64,000 nucleotides of DNA, from contig NZ_JAVJQE010000005.1 of the NCBI RefSeq assembly GCF_040218065.1, forward strand, positions 372,001 through 436,000, read 5' to 3'. Numbering within the stretch: position 1 is the first letter of the stretch; each line of letters begins with the position of its first letter. This DNA comes from Marivibrio sp040218065 (GTDB taxonomy: Bacteria; Pseudomonadota; Alphaproteobacteria; UBA8366; Aestuariispiraceae). Under the pieces are notes generated by a model, which did no database searches, was not told the DNA's origin, and saw only the letters and a program-made list of their open reading frames with translations. This document shows, piece by piece, positions 25,597 to 37,545 of the stretch. The translations under genes and the position numbers were made by a program.

Positions 25597-25818
25597 TCAG
25601 AGCCGACCGTCGTCGGGCGGTCCGCGGCGCGGATCGCGATAGTCGTCCACCGCCTGATCGTGGCCGGAGCGGTGCGAGCGCCGGATAAGCGCCAACAGAC
25701 CGAGATAGAGGCCGAAGACGCCGAGCAGGATCAGCAGAACCGATATCCAGCCGTGGATGGAGAAATTGAAGCCGGTGAGAGCGTTCAGCCAGTCGGCGAA
25801 GGCGTTGAAGATGTCCAT
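25597..25818 (-). CDS. Small single-span membrane protein
   Basis: A 73-residue protein with one clear membrane segment (ISVLLILLGVFGLYLGLLALI) flanked by a short amphipathic start (MDIFNAFADWLNALTGFNFSIHGW) and a charged C-terminal tail. No family recognised. Codon use is like that of its neighbours, and it sits 41 bp downstream of greA on the same strand, which supports its being real. The ribosome site is weak. Confidence 0.6.
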   Translation of the reverse strand: MDIFNAFADWLNALTGFNFSIHGWISVLLILLGVFGLYLGLLALIRRSHRSGHDQAVDDYRDPRRGPPDDGRL

Positions 25819-25859
25819 GCGAGCGACCTAGCGCGGGCGCGCCCGGGGGGCAAGCCGCC

Positions 25860-26333
25860 TCACTTGAACTTTACGTCGACGACTTCGTAATCCTTGGCCC
25901 CGCCGGGGGTGACCAGCTCGAAGACGTCGCCGACGGTCTTGCCGATCAAGGCGCGCGCCATCGGCGAGGCGATGGACAGCTTGCCCTCTTTGATGTCGGC
26001 TTCCAGTTCGCCGACGAGCCGGTAGACCGACTCCTCGTCCGTGTCGCAATCGGCGACCGTGACGGTCGCGCCGAACTTCACCTGATCGCCGTCGAGCTTG
26101 CTGGCGTCGATTACGTCGGCGCGGCTGATGCTGTCCTCAAGCTGCGCGATGCGGCCTTCGACGAAGGACTGCCGCTCGCGCGCGGCGTGGTATTCGGCGT
26201 TCTCGGAGAGATCGCCGTGCTCGCGCGCTTCCGCGATCGCCTGGATGATCGCCGGGCGCTCCTGCGTCTTGAGGGTCTTGAGCTCTTCCTGCATGGCCTC
26301 ATAGCCCTGCAGGGTCATCGGCACCTTTTCCAT
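25860..26333 (-). CDS. greA: Transcription elongation factor GreA
   Basis: A 157-residue factor that rescues backtracked RNA polymerase. The coiled-coil N-terminal domain carries the tip acidic residues (ARENGDLSENAEYHAARERQ form here as AREHGDLSENAEYHAARERQ), and the C-terminal domain has GATVTVADCDTDEESVYRLVG and SPMARALIGKTVGDVFELVTPGG. Length is normal for GreA. It follows carB on the same strand after 200 bp. Confidence 0.96.
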   Translation of the reverse strand: MEKVPMTLQGYEAMQEELKTLKTQERPAIIQAIAEAREHGDLSENAEYHAARERQSFVEGRIAQLEDSISRADVIDASKLDGDQVKFGATVTVADCDTDEESVYRLVGELEADIKEGKLSIASPMARALIGKTVGDVFELVTPGGAKDYEVVDVKFK

Positions 26334-26466
26334 CGAACCGAACCTTACAAGCGTGTTCGTCCTTCAGCGCGGCGGACGGCGAAAGCTCGTCCGGCGCACG
26401 CCGCGGGGCGCGATGCGCGCGACCGCGCCCCTGAGCCCTCGTCGATCAAGAGGCCTTGCGCCCCCG

Positions 26467-26485
26467 CCGTCGGAAGAGCCGACGG
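26467..26485 (-). terminator. Hairpin downstream of carB
   Basis: CCGTCGG-AAGAG-CCGACGG, a perfect 7-bp stem 50 bases after the carB stop, flanked by C-runs and G-runs that can extend it. There is no U-run on the carB strand. The rest of the 200-bp gap shows nothing clear. Confidence 0.4.
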
Positions 26486-26534
26486 GGCGGGGTCGCTGAA
26501 CCGAACCTGATCGGGGGTCGCGGGAGGTCAGCGC

Positions 26535-29792
<3,258 letters not shown>

Positions 29793-29863
29793 GGGGGCGC
29801 GTCGCCTCGGTCGGTTGCTGGGCTCGTCAGGGCGCGCGACCGACAGGAGGCCGCGCGAAACGC

Positions 29864-29888
29864 ATCCGGCCCCCGCCGCGGGCCGGAT
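29864..29888 (-). other. Hairpin in the carB leader
   Basis: ATCCGGCCC and GGGCCGGAT form a perfect 9-bp stem with a seven-base loop, upstream of the carB start. The surrounding 337-bp gap (29793-30129) holds no credible gene; a 14-bp palindrome GGCGGCATGCCGCC is at 30097-30110. The carB hairpin could be a leader structure or the end of an upstream transcript. Confidence 0.35.
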
Positions 29889-30129
29889 CGAACCTCGACC
29901 GGGCGCGGACCGGAGCGGGTTTACATCATGCGCCCCAGCGGCGCCAGCCCCTTGGGAAGGACGCGTGAGGCTCCGAGCATCCGTTCGCGGCCTTTTTTGG
30001 CGCGCGGGTGCGGACGGCGCGCCGGAACGCGAGCGCGTCTTCGGCCCCTCGTTGAAGACGACACATCAGACGCTGTGGCGAAGACTGGAAAACGGAGGCG
30101 GCATGCCGCCGATCGCAAGCCGTCGCGGC

Positions 30130-30486
30130 TTAAGCGAAAAGATCCACGATCTGGCCGCGGCCGCCGGTCGGGGCGGGGCCTTGGCGGTCGGCGAGCTGCA
30201 GGGGCTGATCGCGCCGCGCGGCGCCGCGTTCTTGCGCCGCGTCGCGCTGACCGGCGTCGCGGGCCTCGCCCGGGCGCTGGTTCTGGGTGTCGGGCGCGGA
30301 GACGGATTGGCGCGTCTGGGTCGGGCCGCCGGCGGTCGCGTTCGCCCGGTCGGCGCGCGCGCGCGCGCTCTCGGCCGCACGGTCGACGGCCGGCTGCTGC
30401 GCGTCGGCGCGCTGGGCGGCGCCGTCGCGCTGCGAGGCGATCGATTGCGCGGCCAGGGCGGCCGGCGTGTTGGCGTCGATGATCAT
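30130..30486 (-). CDS. Low-complexity hypothetical protein
   Basis: A 118-residue protein beginning MIIDANTPAALAAQSIASQRDG and then rich in Gln, Ala, Arg and Asp, ending TGGRGQIVDLFA. The ordered start and end with a disordered middle look like a real small protein, but I recognise no family. An alternative GTG start at 30501 would add five residues. It lies 116 bp from pgk, which runs the same way; it is downstream of nothing convincing. Chance coding in GC-rich DNA remains possible. Confidence 0.45.
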   Translation of the reverse strand: MIIDANTPAALAAQSIASQRDGAAQRADAQQPAVDRAAESARARADRANATAGGPTQTRQSVSAPDTQNQRPGEARDAGQRDAAQERGAARRDQPLQLADRQGPAPTGGRGQIVDLFA

Positions 30487-30602
30487 CGGGCTCTCACCCA
30501 CCCTCGAAGGCGTTCCCGATCCTTATAGACCGGGCCTGCGCAGTTGATCCACCCTGCGGTATTAAGGGGTGAATGGTTTAAGGCCGGTTAACGGGGAAAA
30601 AT

Positions 30603-31802
30603 TTACGCCGCGCGAGGCTGCGACAGCGCGGACACGCCCGGCAGCGTGCGGCCCTCCATCCATTCCAGAAACGCGCCGCCGGCGGTGGAGACGTAGGTAA
30701 AGCGCTCTGTCACGCCGGCCGCCGCCAGGGCGGCGACCGTGTCCCCGCCCCCCGCGACGGAGACCAGACGTCCGGCGTCGGTCAAGTCCGCCGCCTTCTG
30801 CGCCAGCGTCACGGTGCCGCGATCGAACGGCGGCGTCTCGAAGGCGCCGAGCGGGCCGTTCCAGATCAGCGTCCGGCAGTCTGCGAGCCGGGCGGCCAGA
30901 TCGTCCGTCGTGGCCGGCCCGACATCGAGGATCATCATGTCGGCGTCCACCGCGTCGATCGCGACCGTCTGATGCGGCACGTTCGGGGCCAGCTCGACCG
31001 AGACCTCCGCGTCCGTCGGAAGCGCGATCGCGCAGCCGCGGGTCTGCGCCTTCTCCATGACCGTGCGTGCGGCGTCGGCCAGATCCTTTTCGCACAGGCT
31101 GGCCCCGATCTCGACGCCCTGCGCGAAGAGGAAGGTGTTGGCCATACCGCCGCCGATGATCAGCAGATCGACCTTCTCGATCAGATGCTCCAGCACCGAG
31201 AGCTTGGTCGAGACCTTGGCCCCGCCGACGATGGCGGCGACCGGGCGCTCCGGCTTCTCGAGCGCGGCGCTCAGCGCCTCGAGTTCGGCCTGCATGTTCC
31301 GGCCGGCGGCGGCGGGCAACAGGCGCGCGATCGCCTCGGTCGAGGCGTGGGCCCGGTGGGCGGCCGAGAAGGCGTCGTTCACGTAAACGTCGCCGAGGTC
31401 GGCGAGCGCGCGCGCGAACGCCTCGTCGTTCGCCTCTTCGCCCGCATGGAAACGCAGGTTCTCGAGCAGGACGACGGCGCCGTCCGGCGCGTCGGCGACG
31501 GCGCGCGCCGCGGTCTCGCCGACGCACTCGTCGGCGAACACGACCTTCCGGCCGAGGCCCGTCTCCACCGCCGTGGCGACCGGCGCCAGCGACATATCGG
31601 GCGCGCGCACGCCTTTCGGCCGTCCGAAGTGGGATAGCAGCACCACCTTCGCCCCCTTCGCCGCGAGATCGTCGACCGTGGGTTTCAGCCGCTCGATCCG
31701 GGTCAGATCCGTGACGACGCCCTCGCGCAGCGGCACGTTCAGGTCGGCGCGCACCAGCGCAATTTTTCCCGCACAGTCCAAATCGTCGATGGTCGTGAAC
31801 AT
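30603..31802 (-). CDS. pgk: Phosphoglycerate kinase
   Basis: A 399-residue glycolytic enzyme (1,3-bisphosphoglycerate + ADP to 3-phosphoglycerate + ATP). The N-lobe has ALVRADLNVPLREGVVTD and the basic-patch region LLSHFGRPKG; the hinge has FSAAHRAHAS; the C-lobe has AIVGGAKVSTKLSVLEHLIEKVD and GGGDTVAAL. Length is normal. GAPDH and other glycolytic genes are not adjacent in this window. Confidence 0.97.
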   Translation of the reverse strand: MFTTIDDLDCAGKIALVRADLNVPLREGVVTDLTRIERLKPTVDDLAAKGAKVVLLSHFGRPKGVRAPDMSLAPVATAVETGLGRKVVFADECVGETAARAVADAPDGAVVLLENLRFHAGEEANDEAFARALADLGDVYVNDAFSAAHRAHASTEAIARLLPAAAGRNMQAELEALSAALEKPERPVAAIVGGAKVSTKLSVLEHLIEKVDLLIIGGGMANTFLFAQGVEIGASLCEKDLADAARTVMEKAQTRGCAIALPTDAEVSVELAPNVPHQTVAIDAVDADMMILDVGPATTDDLAARLADCRTLIWNGPLGAFETPPFDRGTVTLAQKAADLTDAGRLVSVAGGGDTVAALAAAGVTERFTYVSTAGGAFLEWMEGRTLPGVSALSQPRAA

Positions 31803-31907
31803 GGCCCCAGGATTCCCGTTGTCGCGGCTGCTTCAGAAGGTCGCGCCGGTGCTTACCGAAAGCGCGGGCGCTTGTCGAGACGCCCGGTCCGCGCCACTTT
31901 CTAGGGC

Positions 31908-32936
31908 ATGCTGAGACGCACGCTATACGGCCTGAGCCAGTCGGCCCGCGCCGCCTATTACGGCGGGCAATACATCCTGGCCAACAAGCTGGCCCCGCCG
32001 ATGGCGAACGCCCCGCCCGTCAAGCCCGGCAGCCTGCCAGGGTGGGGGTCGATCCGCGCCGACCTGTTCCGGCTGTTCGAGCGCGACTGGCGCAACGTCG
32101 AGGCCGGCTGGTATCCCGCACCCAGCGACCGCAGCATGGCGCCGGGCCGGGCGGCGGCCCGCGCGCTCGACTTTCTGCGCGACCTGCCGGCGGTCAATCT
32201 GCGCCGACGGCTCGGCGTCAACAGCGAGGTGTTCGACGCCGAAACCCGCGGGCGTTACCCGCGCTACTATCTGCAGAATTTCCACTATCAAAGCGACGGA
32301 TGGCTCTCCGAGGCTTCGGCGGCGCGCTACGACCATCAGGTGGAGGTGCTGTTCACCGGCGGCGCCGACGCCATGCGTCGGCAGGCGCTGATCCCGCTGG
32401 GACGCTGGATTCAAGCGAACGGGGCGGCCGGGCGCCGGCATCTCGACGTCGCCTGCGGCACGGCGCGCTTCCTCTACGATCTGAAGCGAACGCATCCGGG
32501 CCTCTCGGTCGCCGGGCTCGATCTGTCCCACGCCTACCTCAAGCGCGCGCGCCGGGTGCTGCGCCGCCACCGCGAGGTCGCGCTGACCCAAGGATTGGCG
32601 GAGCGTCTGCCGGTCGCGGACGCAAGTCTCGACCTCGTCACCTCGGTCTATCTGTTCCACGAATTGCCCCGCAAGGTGCGCCGCCAGGTCGCCGCCGAGA
32701 TGGCCCGCGCGCTGGCGCCGGGCGGGCGGCTCGTGGTCGTGGATTCGATCCAGATCGGCGACCATGCGCCCTACGACGCGCTGCTCGACCGGTTTCCGGT
32801 CGCGTTCCACGAACCCTACTACGCCGACTACATTCGCGACGATCTGGAGACGGTCTTCCAGGGTTGCGGTCTGCGTTGGATGGAGACCGAGCGCGCCTTC
32901 TTCAGCCGGGTGATGACGTTCGATAAGCCTGCTTGA
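31908..32936 (+). CDS. Class I SAM-dependent methyltransferase
   Basis: A 342-residue protein. The first 150 residues are a family-specific helical region; the Rossmann methyltransferase fold follows with motif I HLDVACGTARFL, acidic residue in VAGLDLSHAYLKRA, and later SLDLVTSVYLFHELPRKVRRQVAAEMARALAPGGRLVVVD. No membrane segment. Substrate unknown. It is divergent from pgk (105 bp) and converges on the DCC protein gene, 6 bp apart. Confidence 0.85.
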   Translation: MLRRTLYGLSQSARAAYYGGQYILANKLAPPMANAPPVKPGSLPGWGSIRADLFRLFERDWRNVEAGWYPAPSDRSMAPGRAAARALDFLRDLPAVNLRRRLGVNSEVFDAETRGRYPRYYLQNFHYQSDGWLSEASAARYDHQVEVLFTGGADAMRRQALIPLGRWIQANGAAGRRHLDVACGTARFLYDLKRTHPGLSVAGLDLSHAYLKRARRVLRRHREVALTQGLAERLPVADASLDLVTSVYLFHELPRKVRRQVAAEMARALAPGGRLVVVDSIQIGDHAPYDALLDRFPVAFHEPYYADYIRDDLETVFQGCGLRWMETERAFFSRVMTFDKPA

Positions 32937-32942
32937 AGGCCT

Positions 32943-33341
32943 TTACCGCCCCGCCCGTCGATTGGCGGCGTAAAGGGCGGGCGCCAGCAGGCGGTCGTAG
33001 ACCAGGCGCGCGATCGGCTTGACGATCGGCAGTCCGACCAGCTTGGCGAGCCAGCGATAGCGCGGCATCTCGGCCCACAACGCCTGAAAGGCGTCGACGC
33101 CGGAGAGCAGCCGGCCGTCGGGCGTCACGACGTGGAGGCGCTTCTTGGCGGCCTCGCGGTCGATCCCGTGCGCCTCCATCAACGGCGCGGCGCGCCCGTC
33201 CGAGACGTCCTCCCAGCCGAGCGGGAGCGCGCGCTCGCCGGCGTAGCGCTGATAGTGCGACACCTCGCGCCCGCAAACCGGGCAGGCCCCGTGATAAAGG
33301 GTGGTGAGCTTGGCGTCTTGCGCGTCGTCGGATGCCGTCAT
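32943..33341 (-). CDS. DCC family (DUF393) thiol-disulfide oxidoreductase-like protein
   Basis: A 132-residue thioredoxin-like protein. The DCC signature normally reads YDGxCPxC; here it is YHGACPVC, with the two Cys at 20 and 23 and His in place of the usual Asp. GVDAFQALWAEMPRYRWLAKLVGLPIVKPIARLVYD is typical of the C-terminal half. A redox role is inferred from the CxxC only. Confidence 0.85.
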   Translation of the reverse strand: MTASDDAQDAKLTTLYHGACPVCGREVSHYQRYAGERALPLGWEDVSDGRAAPLMEAHGIDREAAKKRLHVVTPDGRLLSGVDAFQALWAEMPRYRWLAKLVGLPIVKPIARLVYDRLLAPALYAANRRAGR

Positions 33342-33465
33342 GGATGGGGATATAGGCCCGCAGCGCGGCGCGAAAAGCCCGTCGGCTGGTCAGTCGACGC
33401 CTTATATAGTACCTTTGGGTTAAACAAATAGGATAGGCTTTGTCGCACCCCAATGAGAGCACGTC

Positions 33466-33948
33466 ATGTCCGAGTCCACGGGCCGCATACCGCATGTCGA
33501 TTGGGAGCGCGTTGACGAGGCGGCGCTGAATTTGCCGGAAAGCGCGGAGTGGCTCGGCTACTGGCGCGACTTGACGGCCGAGCATGGCGCGCCCCCGCCG
33601 CGCGCCGCGCTGAACCTCATCGGCGATCACCCGAAGCTCGCCCCGCTCGCCCTGTGGGCCGAGCGCCTGCCTGACGGCGATTTCCTGTTCCGGTTGGTCG
33701 GTGAACTGGTCCGTCATTACGCTGGCGTCTCGCTGAAGAACAAGAAGCTCTCCGAAATCGACCTGAACGGCTCCGAGGGGTTCATCGCGCGCAAATACGC
33801 CGCCGCGGTCGAGACCGGCGCGCCGGTCTGTTCGCGCGGGCGCTACAACTTCGGCGACCGCGAAGTGGCCCGCGAAGCGGTCGTCATGCCGTTCGCCGAG
33901 GCCGATGGCGGCGTGCGGCATCTGCTCATCGGCATGGCGTTCAAATAG
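33466..33948 (+). CDS. PAS_5 family protein
   Basis: A 160-residue protein consisting of one PAS-like domain of the PAS_5 family, common in Rhodospirillales and Rhizobiales. Features are LPDGDFLFRLVGELVRHYAGVSLKNKKLSEIDL and the C-terminal RGRYNFGDREVAREAVVMPFAEADGGVRHLLIGMAF, which begins with PKLAPLALWAERL. There is no output domain, so it probably binds a ligand and acts on a partner. It precedes the ABC exporter gene by 129 bp on the same strand. Confidence 0.8.
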   Translation: MSESTGRIPHVDWERVDEAALNLPESAEWLGYWRDLTAEHGAPPPRAALNLIGDHPKLAPLALWAERLPDGDFLFRLVGELVRHYAGVSLKNKKLSEIDLNGSEGFIARKYAAAVETGAPVCSRGRYNFGDREVAREAVVMPFAEADGGVRHLLIGMAFK

Positions 33949-34077
33949 GAGCGCAATTCGCGCGCCGGGCCGCCCGTTGCGGTTGCCGCGGCGGCGGAGG
34001 TTGGGCACTCTGAGCCCTGACGACAGCCGGTCGCCGCAGAAGCGTCCGGCTTGGGCGGGATCTGAGGAGTTGCGCGC

Positions 34078-35898
34078 ATGCCCCCCGGCGGCGGACGCCT
34101 GACCAATCCGGGCGCGGACCGCCCGAAGAGCAAGGACTTGCGCACCCTGCGTCGGGTGCTGGGCTTCATGGCTCCCTATTGGCGCACGGCCTTGGGCGCG
34201 GGCGTCGCGCTGGTCGTGACGGCCGGCGCCGGACTGGGCCTGGGGCAGGGCTTGCGCATCCTGGTGGACAGCGGCTTGGCGGAAGGGGACGCCGGCGCGC
34301 TCGACTGGGCGCTGGGCGTCTTGCTGGGGCTTGCGGTGGTCATGGCCGTCGGCACCTACGCGCGTTTCACGCTGGTCTCCTGGCTGGGGGAGCGGGTGGT
34401 GGCGGACCTGCGCAACGCGGTCTTCAACCGCGTGCTCTCCCTCGACCCCGGCTTTTTCGAGGTCACCAAGACCGGCGAAATTCTCTCGCGGCTGACCACC
34501 GACACGACGCTCCTGCAGTCGATCGTCGGCTCGACGGCCTCGATGGCGTTGCGCAACGCGCTGATCCTGGTCGGCGGCGTCGTGATGCTGTTCGTCACCA
34601 ACGCGAAGCTCACGCTGCTCGCGCTGTTGGTGGTGCCGATCACTGTGATCCCGATCATGGTGATCGGCCGCAAGGTGCGCCGACTGTCGCGCGACAGCCA
34701 GGATCGCGTCGCCGACGTCGGCGCTTTCGCGGAGGAGAGCTTCAACGCCATCCGCACCCTTCAGGCCTTCACGCACGAGCGCGAGGACGCGCGGCGCTTC
34801 GGCTCGGAAGTGCGCGAGGCTTTCGACGTCGCGGTCGAGCGCATCCGGCTGCGCGGCGCGCTGGCCTCGATCGTGATCCTGCTGGTCTTCCTGGCGATCG
34901 CGGTGATCCTGTGGGTCGGCGGGCACGATCTGCTGGCCGGCCGGATCACGGGCGGGGAGCTCGCCGCCTTCGTGTTCTACGCCGTGATCGTCGCCTTCGC
35001 GGTCGGCGTGCTGTCCGAAGTCTTCGGCGAGTTGCAGCGCGCCGCCGGCGCGACCGAGCGCCTGATCGAGCTGTTGGAGGCGGAGCCTGCGATCACGCCG
35101 CCCGCGGACCCGGTCCCGCTGCCCCATCCGGCGCAGGGGCGCGTCACCTTCGCGGGCGTCGGCTTTACCTATCCCTCTCGGCCCGACCGTGCGGCCCTCT
35201 GCGGCGTCGATCTGGACGTCGCGCCGGGGGAGACCGTGGCGCTCGTCGGACCGTCCGGGGCGGGCAAGAGCACGATGTTCCAACTTCTTCTGCGCTTCTA
35301 CGATCCGGAGTCCGGCCGGATCACGCTCGACGGCGTCGACCTGCGCGAGGCCGATCCGAAGGCGTTGCGTCACCGGATGGCCATCGTGCCGCAAGATCCG
35401 GTGATCTTCTCGGCCAGCGGGCTCGACAACATCCGCTACGGCGATCCCGACGCCTCGGAGGAGGCGGTCCGCCAGGCCGCGCGCGATGCGGCCGCCGACG
35501 ACTTTCTGCGCGAGTTGCCGGAGGGCTACGACAGCTTCCTCGGCGAAAAGGGGACGCGGCTTTCCGGCGGGCAGAAGCAGCGGATCGCGATCGCCCGCGC
35601 GCTCCTGCGCGATCCCGCGGTGCTGCTGCTGGACGAGGCGACAAGCGCGCTGGACGCCGAAAGCGAACGGCTGGTGCAGCAGGCGCTGGCCCGGCTGATG
35701 AAGGGCCGCACGACGCTGATCATCGCCCATCGCCTGTCCACCGTGGTCAATGCGGATCGGATCGCGGTGATGGATCAGGGCCGGATCGTCGCGACCGGCC
35801 CGCATCAAGAGCTGTTGGAGAGCAATCCGCTCTACGCGCGTCTGGCCGAGCTGCAGTTCTCCGAGCCCGGCCGCGCGCCGCGCGAGGCGGCGGAGTAG
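34078..35898 (+). CDS. ABC exporter, MsbA/subfamily B half-transporter
   Basis: A 606-residue fusion of a six-helix membrane domain (residues about 30-320) and an ATPase domain. Walker A GPSGAGKST starts near residue 391, the signature LSGGQKQR is near 495, and Walker B VLLLDEATSALD near 515-525, followed by the switch His in IIAHRLSTV. It works as a homodimer. The family exports lipids, peptides or drugs; the substrate is not readable. A TGAGGAG ribosome site precedes the ATG. The hydrolase gene follows after 7 bp, so the two form an operon. Confidence 0.9.
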   Translation: MPPGGGRLTNPGADRPKSKDLRTLRRVLGFMAPYWRTALGAGVALVVTAGAGLGLGQGLRILVDSGLAEGDAGALDWALGVLLGLAVVMAVGTYARFTLVSWLGERVVADLRNAVFNRVLSLDPGFFEVTKTGEILSRLTTDTTLLQSIVGSTASMALRNALILVGGVVMLFVTNAKLTLLALLVVPITVIPIMVIGRKVRRLSRDSQDRVADVGAFAEESFNAIRTLQAFTHEREDARRFGSEVREAFDVAVERIRLRGALASIVILLVFLAIAVILWVGGHDLLAGRITGGELAAFVFYAVIVAFAVGVLSEVFGELQRAAGATERLIELLEAEPAITPPADPVPLPHPAQGRVTFAGVGFTYPSRPDRAALCGVDLDVAPGETVALVGPSGAGKSTMFQLLLRFYDPESGRITLDGVDLREADPKALRHRMAIVPQDPVIFSASGLDNIRYGDPDASEEAVRQAARDAAADDFLRELPEGYDSFLGEKGTRLSGGQKQRIAIARALLRDPAVLLLDEATSALDAESERLVQQALARLMKGRTTLIIAHRLSTVVNADRIAVMDQGRIVATGPHQELLESNPLYARLAELQFSEPGRAPREAAE

Positions 35899-35905
35899 GC
35901 GGACG

Positions 35906-37462
35906 ATGGAGCCGCGGCTCAACGGCGCGCTCGCGCTTCTCGCCCTGCTGCTGATCGGCCTGTCGGTCTGGCGGCTGGAGGCGCAGGAGGCGCCGCTTGC
36001 TGTGGCGCCCTTCACCGTGGACGCGACGCCGGCGATCCTCTACCGCCCGGCCGAGGGGGCGGCCGGACCGCCCGTTCTGATCGCCCACGGCTTCGCCGGA
36101 TCGCAGCAGTTGATGCAGCCGATCGCGATCGCGCTGGCGCGCGCCGGCTTCACGGCCGTCACGTTCGATTATCTTGGGCACGGCCGTCATCCGCGGCCGC
36201 TTACCGGCGACGTGACGGCGGAAGACGGCGCCGGCGCGCGCCTGCAGGGGCAAATGGAGGCGGTCGCCGCGGCGGCGATCGCGCGGGCGCGGGCCGCGGG
36301 ATGGGACGGCGAGCGGCTTGCGGTCCTCGGCCACTCGATGGCCTCCGACATCGTCGTGCGCTACGCGCAGGCGCACGCGAACGTCGCCGCCGTCGTCGCG
36401 GTCTCGATGTTCTCGCCCGCGGTGACGGCGGACAGCCCGCGCAATCTTCTGATCGTCGACGGGGCCCTGGAGACGCGCCTTCTGGAGGAGGGGCGGCGTG
36501 CGATCGCCAAGGGCGCCGGCCTTGCGCCGGAGGCGGTTGAGATCGAGCGCACCTACGGCTCGATCGAAGACGGCGACGCGCGCCGTCTCGTCGCCGCCGA
36601 CGCGGTCGAACATGTCGGCGTTCTTTACAGTCAGGAAACCCAGCGAGAGACGATCGCCTGGCTCGATCAGGTCTTCGATCGGACCGTGAATCCGCGCGAG
36701 GCGGCGCCGGTCAATCGCGGGCTATGGATCGCGCTATTGCTGCTGGGAACGGTGCTGCTGGCCCGGCCGCTGGCCAGCCGACTGCCGGCGCTAGGCGGCG
36801 AGCCGCTGGGGGCCAATTTGAGCTGGCGTCAATTTCTGCCGGCGGCGCTCGCGCCCGCGATCGCGACGCCGTTGATCCTGAGCGTCACGCCGACGGATTT
36901 TCTGCCGGTTTTGGTGGGCGACTATATGGCGCTGCATTTCGGGCTCTACGGGCTGATTGCGGCCGCCGGCCTCTATTGGCTGCGCCGCCGTCGGACGGAG
37001 CCGCAGCCGGTCCGCCCGATCCCCAGCGTGACGCTGCTGGCGGTTTCAATCGCCGCCGCCGCCTACGCCGTGGCGGCGATCGGTCTGCCGGCGGATCTCT
37101 ACATCTTCAATTTCCAGCCGACGGCGCTGCGCGGTCCGTTGATCGCGGCGATGATCGTCGGCGCGCTGATCTTCTATCTGGCGGACGAGTGGCTGACCCG
37201 CGGCGGCGACGCGCCGCGCGGCGCCTATTGGATCACCAAGCTTCTGTTCCTGCTCTCGCTTGGGCTCGCGGTGGCGCTGGACCCCTCGGAGCTCTTCTTC
37301 CTCCTGATCCTGACGCCCGTGATCATCCCGGTCTTCGCGATCTACGGGCTGTTCAGCCGCTGGGCCTACCTGCGCACCCGCCACCCCATCCCGGGCGGCG
37401 TCGCGGCGGCGGTCGCCGTCGGGTGGGCGATCGGGGCGGTGTTCCCGGTCTTGGGAGGATGA
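35906..37462 (+). CDS. Membrane alpha/beta hydrolase with polytopic C-terminal domain
   Basis: A 518-residue protein. An N-terminal anchor (LALLALLLIGLSVW) precedes an alpha/beta-hydrolase domain facing the periplasm: oxyanion loop VLIAHGFAGSQQ, nucleophile elbow GHSMAS with Ser144, acid candidate in VDGALETRL and His candidate in AADAVEHVGVLYS. From residue 270 to the end there are about seven membrane segments. The arrangement of hydrolase plus membrane domain is unusual; its role may be linked to the ABC exporter gene 7 bp upstream, for example lipid or ester processing. No named family recognised. Confidence 0.8.
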   Translation: MEPRLNGALALLALLLIGLSVWRLEAQEAPLAVAPFTVDATPAILYRPAEGAAGPPVLIAHGFAGSQQLMQPIAIALARAGFTAVTFDYLGHGRHPRPLTGDVTAEDGAGARLQGQMEAVAAAAIARARAAGWDGERLAVLGHSMASDIVVRYAQAHANVAAVVAVSMFSPAVTADSPRNLLIVDGALETRLLEEGRRAIAKGAGLAPEAVEIERTYGSIEDGDARRLVAADAVEHVGVLYSQETQRETIAWLDQVFDRTVNPREAAPVNRGLWIALLLLGTVLLARPLASRLPALGGEPLGANLSWRQFLPAALAPAIATPLILSVTPTDFLPVLVGDYMALHFGLYGLIAAAGLYWLRRRRTEPQPVRPIPSVTLLAVSIAAAAYAVAAIGLPADLYIFNFQPTALRGPLIAAMIVGALIFYLADEWLTRGGDAPRGAYWITKLLFLLSLGLAVALDPSELFFLLILTPVIIPVFAIYGLFSRWAYLRTRHPIPGGVAAAVAVGWAIGAVFPVLGG

Positions 37463-37545
37463 GCCCGGCGACGAGGGGAACGCGTCGCCTCGGCGGCGGG
37501 GTCGGAGAAAGCTGATTTCTCGAACGCCCGTCTGAGCGCCGACGC

